Source: Takakia lepidozioides
Lineage: Eukaryota > Streptophyta > Takakiopsida > Takakiales > Takakiaceae
DNA: 64,000 nucleotides
NCBI GenBank assembly: GCA_030704615.1
Contig: CM060734.1
Location: 11,534,001 to 11,598,000 of the forward strand
Direction: 5' to 3'
Program-made: the position numbers and the translations under genes
Part shown: piece by piece, positions 17,694-29,499 of the stretch
Position numbering within the stretch: the stretch's first letter is position 1
Layout: every line of letters starts with the position of its first letter
Notes under the pieces: generated by a model
The model's database searches: none
Told to the model about the DNA's origin: nothing
What the model saw: only the letters and a program-made list of their open reading frames with translations

Positions 17694-19282
17694 CCTTACG
17701 GATCGATTAGCAAACTTCAGCAGTGACTCGCCTTGCGGTGTGTTACGAAACTTCGATCCAAAATACAGACTCCCCAATCGGTCCTGAAATCGCCCAGATC
17801 GCAGAGGCACAGTAATAATAAACACTCTTCAGGTCCACAGTGTGTGCAGTCCGCCCCGTCCTCGATATTACCCCCTCTGTCTCTGGATTCCTCGCCTCTC
17901 TTGTGTGCCCAGGCCCTTCTCTGGCTCTCCTCCTTCGGGAGGGGTTACGTGGCGTTTTCTAGAACTTTGACGGCGGCTTCATCTAATATACGTAGATTAG
18001 TCATCCTCTTCAAGTAGGTGTGGTGACTGTTCTGTGTAGAACTGTACTATAGCCCTTGTCTGTGCAAAATGGTGGCTAAAAACTAGTGCACTGGATTCAT
18101 TCCAGTTCTTGAGCTTCAACCCATCTGTCAACCCAATCCAGCTGCCTAGGCAGACACAGTGCAGGCACGGTTTTTCTTCCAGGGAGCTCTCTCTCTCTTG
18201 TTGAGAGATCTCTTTGCACTAGCATTATGCAGCGATGACCCCTCAAGGTTTGGGAAATCCATGGCTGCCATGGCTGGAGAGCAATCTACTGAAGCGAAGA
18301 TGAGAAGCACAGGGAGACAATGAGACGACAACACCCATGTGCAAGCAAGCAAATCTACATACGATGACTTTTGTTACGTTGGAGTAGTGCTTTGGCAGCA
18401 GCCTTGAAGCCTAGATACACACCTCCTTCTCTTTAGAAGCAAAATTTGGATCACAGATGTCAAGTTTTTTCTCCACAGATGCTAACTCTGGATCACAAAT
18501 CACAGTTGCACATCTATACCTACTGAAGCAAACTTCCAAATCACAGGGATCACATGAACAGCCTATTTCAAGTAAAATCATTCTGAACCACAGCACAGCT
18601 CACTTAGCTTTAGGTTTAGATGGCATTAAGGTTTGTGAAGCAGACATATTGAGGAAGAATGCGTGTTCTTCCATACCCACTTCACACTTTGGTTTGTACT
18701 TAAGAACCAAATTGTTACTGGTTCTAATACTAATCAGGGATGTTGAAGAAATAGTAGTTTGCAACTCTTCCCAACATGACCCCAATACCTTCGTGATTAC
18801 TTTCCTTACCTTTCATAGAGTTGGGTGACACTTGCACTTCTTCAAGGACAAAGAATTGAAGTCCCTCAGGGAGGGCCCAAGACCCGGCTTACTTGGTCTA
18901 AGAAAACATTCCCTCTGCAATCATGTGGAACTCCCCCAAAGAGTTGCAAGTTCATTATCTGCAATACTCCCAGAGTGTGTACTCTCACAAGAGTGACATG
19001 TAGATGTCCGCAACAGATAGTTGCCCATCATGTGGGAGATGATTTGGCGCCAACATATCAATGAGGAAGGAAAACGCGAAAAAACTCAGATATTGAGTAT
19101 CCGAGAAAATCTTGTTGGGCCTAGAGTCCTACAAGTAGCAGTGTTACAGAAATTTTGTTTTGCAGTCTTCAAAAACAATTTAGATAGGAACAGTTAAGGG
19201 CTTAAAGCTTGGATTGCAAATCTCTACATTCCACCCTCCACTGGGCGTTCCTCATTGGTGCAGTTCCGAACTTTGGAGAGTT
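17694..19282. other. Intergenic between divergent-end ASP5 start and RPS13 end
   Basis: No protein family recognised on either strand. 17694-18100 should hold the ASP5 5' UTR and promoter. 18400-19070 has several short open frames without protein character, and short repeats of GGATCACA near 18440-18550. Confidence 0.4.
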
Positions 19283-20464
19283 TTAAGTAACCAAGGTGCT
19301 GGCTGTTGCTGACTCACTGCACAGGGCATCCAGAGAGAGCTCAGATTAGTGATAGCTGCCAACCTAATTCCGCTGTCCACAAGCACATGACCCCAGATAT
19401 CTCATGTCACCAAACATCACCTCTCACCATTACCGCAGATAAGATAAAAGATGGGGCTGCAACTCGCTAACATGGAATCTTGAACTTACTAGTTCCAGTT
19501 GGGGGGAATCTTTTTGGTACGCTGGTAATAACGAGCCAAATGGTGGACGCGGCTGTCAATGAGAATCGAGCGGAACTTGGAATCCTTACCCTTCCTGTTC
19601 CTCTCCAAATGCTTGCGCACAGCCACGGCCGTTTCAATCAGATGATAAAGGTCCTCTGGAATCTCTGGTCCCAAACCTGTCAATTTCCAAGAGAGTTTAC
19701 CGTTCAAATTCATAGGGGCCAGAGTCAAAGCCACCATAATATCCAGTCCTGACTATCTTCCAGAGACACTTCATGAGCTTCTTCGCTAATACTTCAGGGA
19801 GGGTCTAAATAGACTGAATAGTTGCTGGAACAAGAAGAAGCTATGTCGACACGAGCGACGCCAGAAGGACGACACCAGAAGGAATTTTTTACCGGAATTG
19901 ACCATGCTTGCCAGTGTGGCATACAGATGACAAAAATAGGGAGGCATTTAGGTGCTGTCATGGCCCTTGAGAATGCGGAAGACCTTGCTGCCCGTCACGC
20001 TGTTAACTTGCGCAATACCGTGAGAGTCCCTCAAAATCCCTGTGATGGCGTCAGCCCCTTCCTTGCCAACTTGCAAATACGGTCTTCACACCCAGACAAC
20101 ACAACAATTTGTAAACACACGAGTACACCCCCCTCAAGGGCCTTCCCACACGAAGCGAAATCAGAATCACGTGAAACGAAGCACTGGATGATGCACATGA
20201 TTCGGTTCATTGAACAGTTAGAATGCTGTTACGGGGGATCCAAGATTTACCAAGTTGCAATACATAATTACACAGCCATTCGAATGGAATCTCACGAACA
20301 ACCCACCTCCTGGGCAGGGCCGATGAGGACATACCCTTCCTGCACATCCGACAAGGCAACTGCTTATCACGGTAGACATCCACCATATCTTCCGGGGCTT
20401 AACGAACTCCAAAAAAGCTGCGAGCAGGAACTAGAGCTCACCCGCCACTTTGCATACGACCCAT
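19283..20464 (-). pseudogene. RPS13: Ribosomal protein S13 (uS15) gene, damaged
   Basis: Cytosolic 40S subunit protein. Recognisable exons on the minus strand: 20442-20464 (ATG, Met-Gly-Arg-Met-Gln, GTGAGC donor); 20307-20339 (KGMSSSALP, then diverges); about 19959-20085 ([13 protein letters not shown] ... [17 protein letters not shown]); 19490-19676 ([46 protein letters not shown]); and 19283-19316 (YESATASTLVT stop). The last two have good splice sites and phases. The middle exon lacks about four bases after PSQ, and where a GT donor is expected after its CATG the sequence continues ACAGC. The conserved TPPSWL segment was not found. The identity is firm. Whether it is a pseudogene or an intact gene with assembly errors is open. 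Confidence 0.85.
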
Positions 20465-21150
20465 GATGGCCGGATTGACAAAGGTCGGAAACGACAAAGG
20501 TACGCAACGACAAACAAGCTCAGCATGAATCCGAAGGAACTCTACGTAGCGTTTCTCTTAGGTTTTCCGAGCTTCACACCGTGAAGTCCGTCCGATCAGA
20601 AAAATCGGACGGCCTTTGACCATAACCTTGTTAACCTAATCAAGGCACAAGAACAGTGACGGAAGGTGAGGGGAAATGTAAGGTACCCCTCCAAAAACCT
20701 CAACAGCAAAGCAAATGATAATTTAACCTCGCGGAGGAGTCTCTCTCTCGCTCTACAGAATTAGACCAAGCAGACTTAACCATGAGGAGCTCTACATGAT
20801 ATATGGGTACACTCCCCAGAATCCTCAAAAGTTGTATGATAGTCTTCCACTAGAAACTTGAGGAGGTGCCATATGCAAGAGGCAACTCCAATTACTTTTA
20901 GTTGAGAACCAAACCAACCCACAACCAAGCACCACCGCTGAGGAGGTGGCCCCCACTGCCAAGTCGTAAAGCACCGGTCGAAAAATCTCTTTGTAATTTC
21001 AGGGCGCTTATTCCCGTGAATGGCCATCTACAGCCTGCTTACACAAATGTAACGCGCCCTAGGGTGGGTTACGCATAACCGCCCTAGGGTGCTTACACAA
21101 TCCAAGCTATAGATAAAGGACACGTGTGATTTTCCTCCCAGTGCTTCACG
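20465..21150. other. 5' flank of RPS13 and unassigned sequence
   Basis: 20465-20760 would be the RPS13 upstream region. A CGGACGG/CCGTCCG short inverted pair lies near 20588-20613, and GCCCTAGGG palindromes repeat at about 21055 and 21082. No genes seen. Confidence 0.4.
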
Positions 21151-21154
21151 CACT

Positions 21155-21264
21155 GTAAGGCCCCTCCCCGCGGGCGTTCCACGATTTTCGGGCTGCCAGC
21201 CTCGGGCTAACGCCCTCGGCAGCCAACCCTTAGATCGTGGAATGCCCTTGGGCAGGGGCCTTAC
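21155..21264. repeat. Foldback (MITE-like) element with nested hairpin
   Basis: GTAAGGCCCCT...GCGTTCCACGAT on the left pairs with ATCGTGGAATGC...AGGGGCCTTAC on the right. Inside, GGCTGCC...GGCAGCC forms a second hairpin around a CTCGGGCTAACGCCCTCG loop. The size and structure fit a small non-autonomous DNA element. No clear target duplication was identified. Confidence 0.8.
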
Positions 21265-21572
21265 CTACACGTAAGGCATGCAAACTGCGTAGTTTAATGT
21301 AATTTGTTAGTACTATGCTTGTGTCTTAACTCCCAACCACCAACACGATCCATAAGCATGCAATGACATGAGGCTTAGAACTGAACCTCTTTCAAAGAGA
21401 AGACCTTGACTGAGTACAAAATGTCGGAGGCATTGACCTATGGAATACCAAACGCCCATGTAATCAACTATCATCTACAACCCCCACTAAATCAACCATT
21501 GGTGCATGTACAACCACTAGTGGTTGTAGATGATTTATTGATGGTTGATTTAATGGGCAAATAGTATGCGTA

Positions 21573-21667
21573 GGTGTATCAAATGCCCATGTCTTCATCC
21601 CATTTGTTCACCAAATTTTCTTTAATAGATTCTTATATCGTTAAAATTATTATGGGCATTTGACACA
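21573..21667. repeat. Inverted-repeat element with AAATGCCCAT arms
   Basis: TGTATCAAATGCCCAT (start) pairs with ATGGGCATTTGACACA (end), 15 of 16 bases. A third related arm (ACGCCCATG) lies near 21450, and an internal ATCATCTACAACC/GGTTGTAGATGAT pair lies at 21468-21533, suggesting one or two foldback elements. Confidence 0.6.
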
Positions 21668-21714
21668 TGTAGGAATGCCATCCGACCATGTACTTCAATA
21701 AATCAAGCTATTTG

Positions 21715-21870
21715 TTGGCACCTACGATGTTGTCACCATCTATGTTAGTGGTGCCACCAACGTTGTTGCCCCCTGCGTTAGGGGCACCACCTGAGTTATT
21801 GACACACCTGTGTTAGTGGCACCACCAACGTTGTTACCGCCTACGGTAGTGGCGCCAACCTTGTTGACAC
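21715..21870. repeat. Imperfect minisatellite
   Basis: Degenerate repeats of GTTAGTGGCACCACCAACGT type, with repeated GTTGTTGCC/GTTGTTACC segments, about four to five units. Confidence 0.65.
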
Positions 21871-21879
21871 AACCTAGTT

Positions 21880-22680
21880 TTTTTTACTATTTCATAAAAC
21901 TACATATATATATGACGCCTCCCGAAGGAAGTGTAACCCAGAAGGGCTACCTCTGCCTTCCGCTAGGAAGGTGGACACCTTCATGACACACCAGACCGTG
22001 GTTTGAAACCCACAACCACATCCAACGTGGTATGTGGCCATTACCACTGGGCTACATGCTGGTTGTCTTCATAAAGCAAATATATGTACGTATTTAGACG
22101 TATGTCACAAACGTAAGTTATTTAAATAATTCAAAATATGATTAGACATGTTAAAATATATCTAGTTAAAAAAGCGTGATGGATGAGCTCCGGAGCTCCA
22201 CGTTCTGCGAGGAGAGAGAGACGGTCCAACGGCCTTCTGCATCTCCAAGCCGTTTCCTTCAATCCTTCTCCCACCTCCCTGAGCCTTAAACAGTCATTGT
22301 TCTACTGCAAAGTAGCTCCAATTGAACCATTTCTTCCTACATTTCGTTTTCGATAGTTCTCCCCTTCAGAAGAACTATCCCAAATTCTGTAGATGAAAGC
22401 TCTCCCTTCATCCTCCCCAGCCTATTCATGGTTCTCCTCCATCTCGGGTTTTCTATTTACTTCTAGCGGCCAGGAAGTGCACCACCCTTGGCAGCTCTCC
22501 CTCGTTCACCATGCAAGGTTAGTTCTATGAACATCCTCATCCCCCCTAACATTTTCAACAATATCCCCGACACCCTTGGCCTTAACCGCCATGCAGCTGT
22601 GACGTCTTAATTCTTTGATTCCACCACCCATTACCCCTACCTCCCCACTCTTTTGAGGCTCGGCCTTCTCCCCATCATCT
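21880..22680. other. No gene recognised
   Basis: AT-rich sequence to about 22170, then pyrimidine-rich sequence that probably belongs to the 5' part of the following LINE remnant. No frame is convincing. Confidence 0.35.
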
Positions 22681-22689
22681 AGCCTCTGG

Positions 22690-23530
22690 TGTTTCGTTTA
22701 CTCCAGCGCAATCTCGTCGGCCTCCTCCTCTCTACCCATCAGTACTCGTTGCTGGTTCTAGTGGGTTTTCAATGTGTCCGTATTTCTTTTGTGGCTCTTT
22801 GGCTTGTGTCTGTATCCCTTGCGCTTTCCCCTACTTTTAATCTCCTCTCTCCCCCTCCCCCGCTCCTGGAGACTTCCTCCTTGAGTTTCTAATCTTCATT
22901 TCCTCGCCGGTAGTGGTCAGCCAGGTCTCCAATGGTCCTCTAATCTCTCGCGCCTATAGAGGGGTGGATAGGAATCATAGGCAGTCGGAACTCGGGAGGT
23001 TTCCCGCTACGCAGCATGCGCAGCCTTCCTCCGGCACTGGTTTTTTTTGGCCCACCAAGCTCAGTCGCAAAGTCATCAGTTTTGAGGTAGTCATGTTAAC
23101 AGAGCATCCCACAGCTTCTCTCGTGAGGTGTCCTCCCAGGAGAACCTGGCCTTTTCCACTTAGGCTCGAGGCAGGAGTGACAATGCTCTGCATGGTGCAT
23201 CTGATCCCACAATGGTGGGTGATTCTGACAAAAGTCTGGCTGACCTACAACACGACGTCTCCACGCTGCATCTAGCTATGAGCAAAGACCATCCATTGAT
23301 CAATGTGGATGTGGCCTAACTGAACAACCGAGTGTCAGACATTGAAGAGAAAGGCATCCTGCTTCACTTCCCCGGTAAAAATGTGAACAACGCCTACGCG
23401 AGAGATTGAGCAATAAGACGCTTGGGAGGTTCGGGAGATCTCAAGCAGCATTTCTGTCACTCTCGTGGTAGGGGATTCTTCTCAATCATGCTTGAATCTA
23501 AAGAAGCTGCCTTGAGGGCCCTTTCTTTCA
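22690..23530 (+). mobile_element. LINE ORF1 remnant (DUF4283-like)
   Basis: Near 23330-23520, in shifting frames, the sequence reads LLHFPGKNVNNAYARD, then GGSGDLKQHFCHSRGRGFF and SIMLESKEAALRAL. This is the typical DUF4283 pattern of ORF1 proteins in plant LINEs. Stops and frameshifts interrupt it, and it ends abruptly where the antisense Ty3 fragment begins. Confidence 0.6.
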
Positions 23531-24140
23531 AACATTATTTCTCTATCTTCAGTTTCTTCTGGCTTTCCAACAGGGAATCTACTGAGTGCATCCACATTCG
23601 TGTGTTTGCTTCCAAGTCTGCGAACAATACGAAATTTGAAGTCTTGTAGCATCATGATCCAGCGTCCTCTTCTACCATAAGCATCGCTCAGAGTGGCAAG
23701 CCAATCTAGAGGTTTGTGATATGTTATTACCAAGAATGGTGTCCCATACATGTACTGTCGGAAATGAAGAATCCCTCATACCAGCGCATAACATTCCCCT
23801 TCCATAGGATGATATTTTCTGTTGTGTGTCTGAGCGTGTCTTACTAGCATACGCAATCACGTGTTCTTTCTTTCTTTGTTTTTGTGACAAAGTAGCCCCT
23901 ACACCCTTAGCTGACCAGTCAACATCTATGATAAAAGGTTTGGTGAAATCTAGTCTTACCAAGATTGAAGCCTGTATGAGCTTCAGTTGCAGAGCTTCGA
24001 AGGCGTTATGTGCCTATGCATTCCTTTTGAAGGTGATGTCTTTCTTGGTCAGCTCAAACAGTGGTCCGGCAGCGTGAGCATATTTCTCTATGTACTCTAT
24101 GTAGTATCATGTCATACCCAGGTAGACCTTAACCGGATAG
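23520..24140 (-). mobile_element. Ty3/gypsy RT-RNase H fragment
   Basis: The minus strand encodes FTKPFIIDVDWSAKGVGATL, then HVIAYASKT, PFLVITYHKPLDWL and RLGSKHTNVDALSRFP: the RNase H core and following region of a Ty3/gypsy polyprotein. At least one frameshift (about 23760) lies inside. LTRs were not identified, so this is a fragment. Confidence 0.8.
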
Positions 24141-24331
24141 TAGGAAGTTTGTCCAAAACGACTGCACTTACGATTGCAAACCCAGTCGTAACGGACTTTG
24201 CGACTGGGGGGCTAGTGCATTCAGACAAGAGAGTGGAATATCGTCGGACAAGTTGCTCATGTCACTAGTTTAGGAATTTCGTGGAGGGGATAATTGGCGC
24301 ATCCGTGCAGAGCGCAGGGGTATTGGACTTT

Positions 24332-24350
24332 GACTTTGACTTTGACTTGT
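24332..24350 (+). repeat. TTTGAC short tandem repeat
   Basis: Three to four tandem TTTGAC units. Confidence 0.8.
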
Positions 24351-24398
24351 AGTATTATTGATTTTTTACTGGTGTTACTTGTTGTCGCGCCTGTGGTA

Positions 24399-24461
24399 GT
24401 GCCACAGAATCACACGTGGCATCCATATAGTATTCTGGATAGCCACGTGTCACTTTGGCAC
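24399..24461. repeat. Short foldback with paired CACGTG boxes
   Basis: GTGCCACAGAATCACACGTGGC pairs imperfectly with GCCACGTGTCACTTTGGCAC around an ATCCATATAGTATTCTGGAT loop that is itself palindromic. Likely a MITE remnant; the G-box-like CACGTG cores are part of the arms. Confidence 0.65.
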
Positions 24462-24691
24462 TGGAGCGCCACACAACAACTGAGGTGTTGTATGCAAAAT
24501 CAAGCATGTTGGACAATGCTACATCCTACCAAACCAACCATAAACAAAGAAGATCACAAGTAATACATGAAAGATAGAACAACCCAGGAAACTGACAAAC
24601 AAAATTCCACCAAATCTTTACTTCAAATGATCCTCTGAGAATAAACAGTGGGTGGTTCATATGGATTTGCTACAACTTTGCATCACCATAC

Positions 24692-25079
24692 TTAGTGAAC
24701 ACAAGCCTTCCTCAAACTCTTTGCTGGCCACAAAATGTAACTGCCTAGTATGTGCTCAAGTCTAGTCTGAGGGGGATCATCGTTCATATTGGGCAAAAAC
24801 AGGGCAACATGCGGATGGGTACATTCAAGGACTTTCACCTTATACCAACCTGAGCGTATGTCCTTGCCATGGGTACTTGTTCCTGCCAGGTAGCCCAACC
24901 ACTTCCGTTCTCGCTGTGGACGCCTCTATGCGCTTGTCATGAGGGTTCAAGCTGAGATACACGGTCTCTTGCATTTGTAAAGAAAAGCAGCAAGGCGTCA
25001 ACATAGGTGAAGGTGCGACAAATCCAAAGCAGGAAACTGAATCATTAATACAAGTAAATCGATGGACAGCAAACATCAA
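24692..25079 (-). other. Possible DUF8039-like transposon protein fragment
   Basis: The minus strand reads SGWYKVKVLECTHPHVALF then HILGSYILWPAKSL, spacing that resembles the DUF8039 pattern (aromatic-Val-Lys ... LP ... Gly ... Val-x-Trp-Pro) found in plant transposon-associated proteins. The frame breaks near 24870. Weak, by pattern only. Confidence 0.35.
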
Positions 25080-25600
25080 AAAAAGTCCAGACCTTACCGC
25101 GTATGTTGCACTAGATGAGAGAGCAGCTGGAGTCTGATGTTATTGTGAACCCTCTTGTATTATGATCCTGGTTCTCTCATATCCCATCTCTTCCCTCAAT
25201 ACCCTTACACCTCTCCCTAAATTTCAATAGCAGGGGACTTAATATACCTGAAGAATATGAGTACAATACCCAAGTTTCTAAACAGATGCTGGAAGACACA
25301 GATTCACACTAAATGGCCAGCCATGCATTTCAAGCCTATATCCTACTGAAAGACAAACTTCAGATTGTTTCCTTGGATATGATAGCAGTCCTTAGTGACA
25401 AACGACTCCATCTTCCACCATCAAATACTTACTGCAAAACTGAGAATGTATCTTCACACTCAAAACGAAAAGGGAAATGGCATTGCCATGACAAGTTTAT
25501 GACAACTATGACAGGTCTCCAACGCCTCCATCCCGTGCCCCTACTGTACATACAGGCTGAAATGTATTGAAGAAGAAGGTGCCCCTCACCTCACCGTCCT
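25080..25600. other. No gene recognised
   Basis: Nothing convincing on either strand between the DUF8039-like fragment and the minus-strand PDF/PPR region. Confidence 0.35.
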
Positions 25601-25965
25601 TGACTTAGTAACCACTGACGGAGGATTCAGCCAAATATCAGCCCAAAAGGACCTCTTGTGTGTGCCGCTTGCGTCTTTAGTGAAGTGATGTCGGATAGGT
25701 CTGTGAGAACCACCACGATGCAACTGAGCAGCCATAGATTTAAACAGTGCCTCCTACTTGACAAAGCTCACCCTCGCTCCCAAGTACCTTGTAAACACCT
25801 GAAAAATACGCAGGGGTTCTTCTACTACTCCTCCGCCATCTTGGGAATCGGCCCCGCCACCAGGCTTGCACGATAGGGGTTCTTCTAACCAAATCGTGAT
25901 ACTCATAGGAAGAGCCCACATTTCCATGATCTTTCAAAAAACTCATACCAACACTGCTCCATGCT
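25600..25965 (-). pseudogene. Degraded PDF-motif cassette (type 1)
   Basis: The minus strand starts near 25960 with EQCWYEFFERSWKCG, a worn first half of the OSB-type PDF motif. Further on (about 25700-25610) comes KRHTQEVLLG, the equivalent of the second half. It is homologous to 27418-27805 at the DNA level, including the stretch around 25640-25790. Stops interrupt it. Confidence 0.55.
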
Positions 25966-25979
25966 CCACACAGTATAGC

Positions 25980-27290
25980 TTAGTGCCCGAAAATCTGCAA
26001 TCATAGCACTCTAAGGCACCACATTTTGTTCTTGCAGATTGTCAAACACTCCATTTGCATTCTGGATGCTCCCACATTTGGCATATATGTTCAGTAGGGC
26101 AGTATTCAGAACGGCATCTGATACAATTCCAGCTTTGATGATGTTACCATGGGCCTCTTTGTCCTTTCCCTCCTTGCTACTATCTTCCTCTGAGAAAGAG
26201 AGCTGCACTAAGCTGAACTCAGTGCCCTAAAACCGAAAAACCAGACTTCAGTCAAACTCCCTTTCTCATCCTACATGAAGAAAGCTCACATTGTCGAGGC
26301 TACTGTCCCACCATTGTGAAGTATCTTTGAAACAAGGTCACATTCATTTGCGTTCTCAAAGCTTATGACAGCCTAGAAGCCCCTGGAAACCATGTGCAAG
26401 TCTGCCACCCTGGAAAATGGCAAAGATACTTGGGCAACCTTGTCTGGCATGACCCCTTGCTGTAGAATTTGTTCATACATCTACAAAGCCTCCCTACCAC
26501 ACCTATTCAGCATATCCTGCAGTCATTACACTCCATGAGACCATGTATCTTGTTCAGCCATTTTGTCAATCATGTTGCGAGCATGCTTCGTGTTTCCACA
26601 TTTGGCATACATGTCAACAAGGGCAGTCTGCAGTCTGATATCCGAGGGAATACCAAATTTGATGATGTTTACATGGACCACCTTGCCCTTTTCCAGGGCT
26701 TGCAGACTGGCACACGCACGGAGAACAGGTCCAATGAACCTGCCCTCATTTGGCACCATCCCTTCACATATGATTTGTTCATACAACTGTATAGCCTCCA
26801 TACCACACTCATCTTGAGCATATCCTGCATTCATCATATTCCATGAGACCAAATTTCGTTCAGCCACTCTATCGAACACTCGGCGTGCATCCTTCATGTT
26901 CCGATATTTATGGCAGCAAAGGCAGCCTCAAGAATGATATCAGAAGGAATTCTAGCTTTGAAGATGGCAGCATCGGCCTCTTTGCCTTTTTTCAGGTTTT
27001 CTGGACTGACACACGCATTGAGAATAGAAATGAATGTAACCTTGTTAGGCATCACCCCTTCAGCTGATAGATCTAAAAAGCCTCCATAGCACACCCATGC
27101 TGAGCATATCCTGCAATCATCGCACTCCATGAGACCATTTCGTTTAGTCGAACACTTGATGCGCATCCTTCGTGTTCCCACATTTGGAATACATGTCGAC
27201 AAGGGCAGTGCCCAGCACGATATCTAGTGCAATTCCTGATCTGGCAATGTCAGCATGGCCAGAGTCTCTGTTTTCAGTTTTCGGACCTTT
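25980..27290 (-). pseudogene. PLS-class PPR gene, frameshifted
   Basis: The minus strand carries successive PPR motifs: ALVDMYSKCGNTKDAHQVFD, GVMPNKVTFISILNACVSP, ALEKGKVVHVNIIKFGIPSD, TALVDMYAKCGNTKHARNM and TALLNIYAKCGSIQNANGVF. Frames shift at about 27130, 26900, 26530 and 26210. PPR proteins of this class bind organellar RNA. No DYW or E domain was seen downstream; a PDF cassette follows instead. Upstream (27418-27805) lies a PDF cassette in the same orientation, the same order as on the plus strand at 57660-59960. Confidence 0.8.
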
Positions 27291-27417
27291 GCCTGTTGCC
27301 ACATTGGCAGTAGCATGTCAAACTAACTCCAAACTGACAAGCTAACTGGCAGAGTTCAACTTGAAAAAATTAGGGACAACTCTTATAGGAGGACAAAACA
27401 GGTCAAAGTGTGTTGAC

Positions 27418-27805
27418 GAAGGTGCCCTCACCACGTTGTCCTTGACCTTGTGTCATGAAAGCAGCTAGCTTTTCTTTCACCCAAGGAGGATTCAACCAAC
27501 CATCAACTGAAAGGACCTCTTGTGTGTGTTGCTTATGTCTGTAGCCAGGTGATCTCGTATCGGTCTGTGAGAACCACCACAGTGCAGCTGAGCAACCATA
27601 GGTTTAAGCATGGCCTCCTGAGACAAAGCTAAACCTCGCAAGTACCTAGGAAAAAAAACACATCATGAAATTGAAAAAAGAGCCCACTTTTGCAAAATGG
27701 GCAAACTTATTCACATCATACATTAAGAAAGGCACACCTTGCCATTGTTGTTGTCCCGCCATTGTAAAGGATCTTTAAAATACTCATGCCAGCGCTGCTC
27801 CATGC
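27418..27805 (-). pseudogene. PDF-motif cassette type 1 (two exons) upstream of PPRs
   Basis: The first half (27738-27801) encodes EQRWHEYFKDPLQWRDNNNG and ends at a GTGTGCC donor. After an intron the second half (about 27549-27450) encodes PGYRHKQHTQEVL then VDGWLNPPWVKEKLAAF. Together these parallel the PDF motif of plant OSB proteins (W..FF..P..WWDNR..K, PDFKHK.T.E.LW, P.WV..QL). The intron sits at the same motif position as in the type 2 cassettes at 57-64 kb. Only remnants of a frame connect it to the PPRs. Confidence 0.6.
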
Positions 27806-28114
27806 TCTTCGTGCCCGGAACTCTGACAGTATCAACACTTGGACAGGTTCCTTTATGAAGGAGTGTTAGTATAGCTTTCACCAACATTCATGCAAGTCAC
27901 TGTGGGCTCCATTGGACTCTACACAATGAGGAACATATGATCATCAGTCCTAAGTTCATTTTTGAGGCCCTTGGAAAAGATGTCCAAAATATTATTTTGC
28001 TTGAGTCATACTCACTCTCACCTGCAAGCTTCCAACGTGCACCACCATCTACACAAGCAACACTAGTGATATCTTCCCACCGTCACCATACTGTTCTCGA
28101 TCATGTGGCATGGC

Positions 28115-28207
28115 AATTAGTGCCCGAAAAACCAAAGGAGGGTTGAACCAACCCTCGCTCCACAAGCCCTCTTCTGTTAACTGGTTATTTCTGTAGTCTG
28201 GAGATTT
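28115..28207 (-). pseudogene. PDF-motif second-half copy
   Basis: The minus strand reads SPDYRNNQLTEEGLW then EGWFNPPLV, a clear variant of the PDF second half, homologous to 27450-27549. Its first half is not evident nearby. Confidence 0.55.
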
Positions 28208-28370
28208 TGGACTGATCTGTAAAACCACCAGGGAGAAGCTGAGCACCAACCGTCTCAACCCTCCCAATTACCTTGTAAACTACCTTGCGCATCCTACTTT
28301 CATGCCCTGCTTAGGAAGAACAACCTACCGTACTGACCGTAAAAGCAGAGCAAAGGGGATTCGAGCTTCA

Positions 28371-29456
<1,086 letters not shown>

Positions 29457-29499
29457 CTCTGCCTCCTCACAACTCGTCCACAAACTTGCATGTGTAGAT

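Noticed and set aside
18411-18828. Possible gene between ASP5 and RPS13
   Set aside because: Open frames on both strands of similar length, with no recognisable domain or splice pattern.
19822-20466. Long plus-strand open frame of 214 codons
   Set aside because: It lies antisense to the RPS13 exons and introns, and its translation resembles no family.
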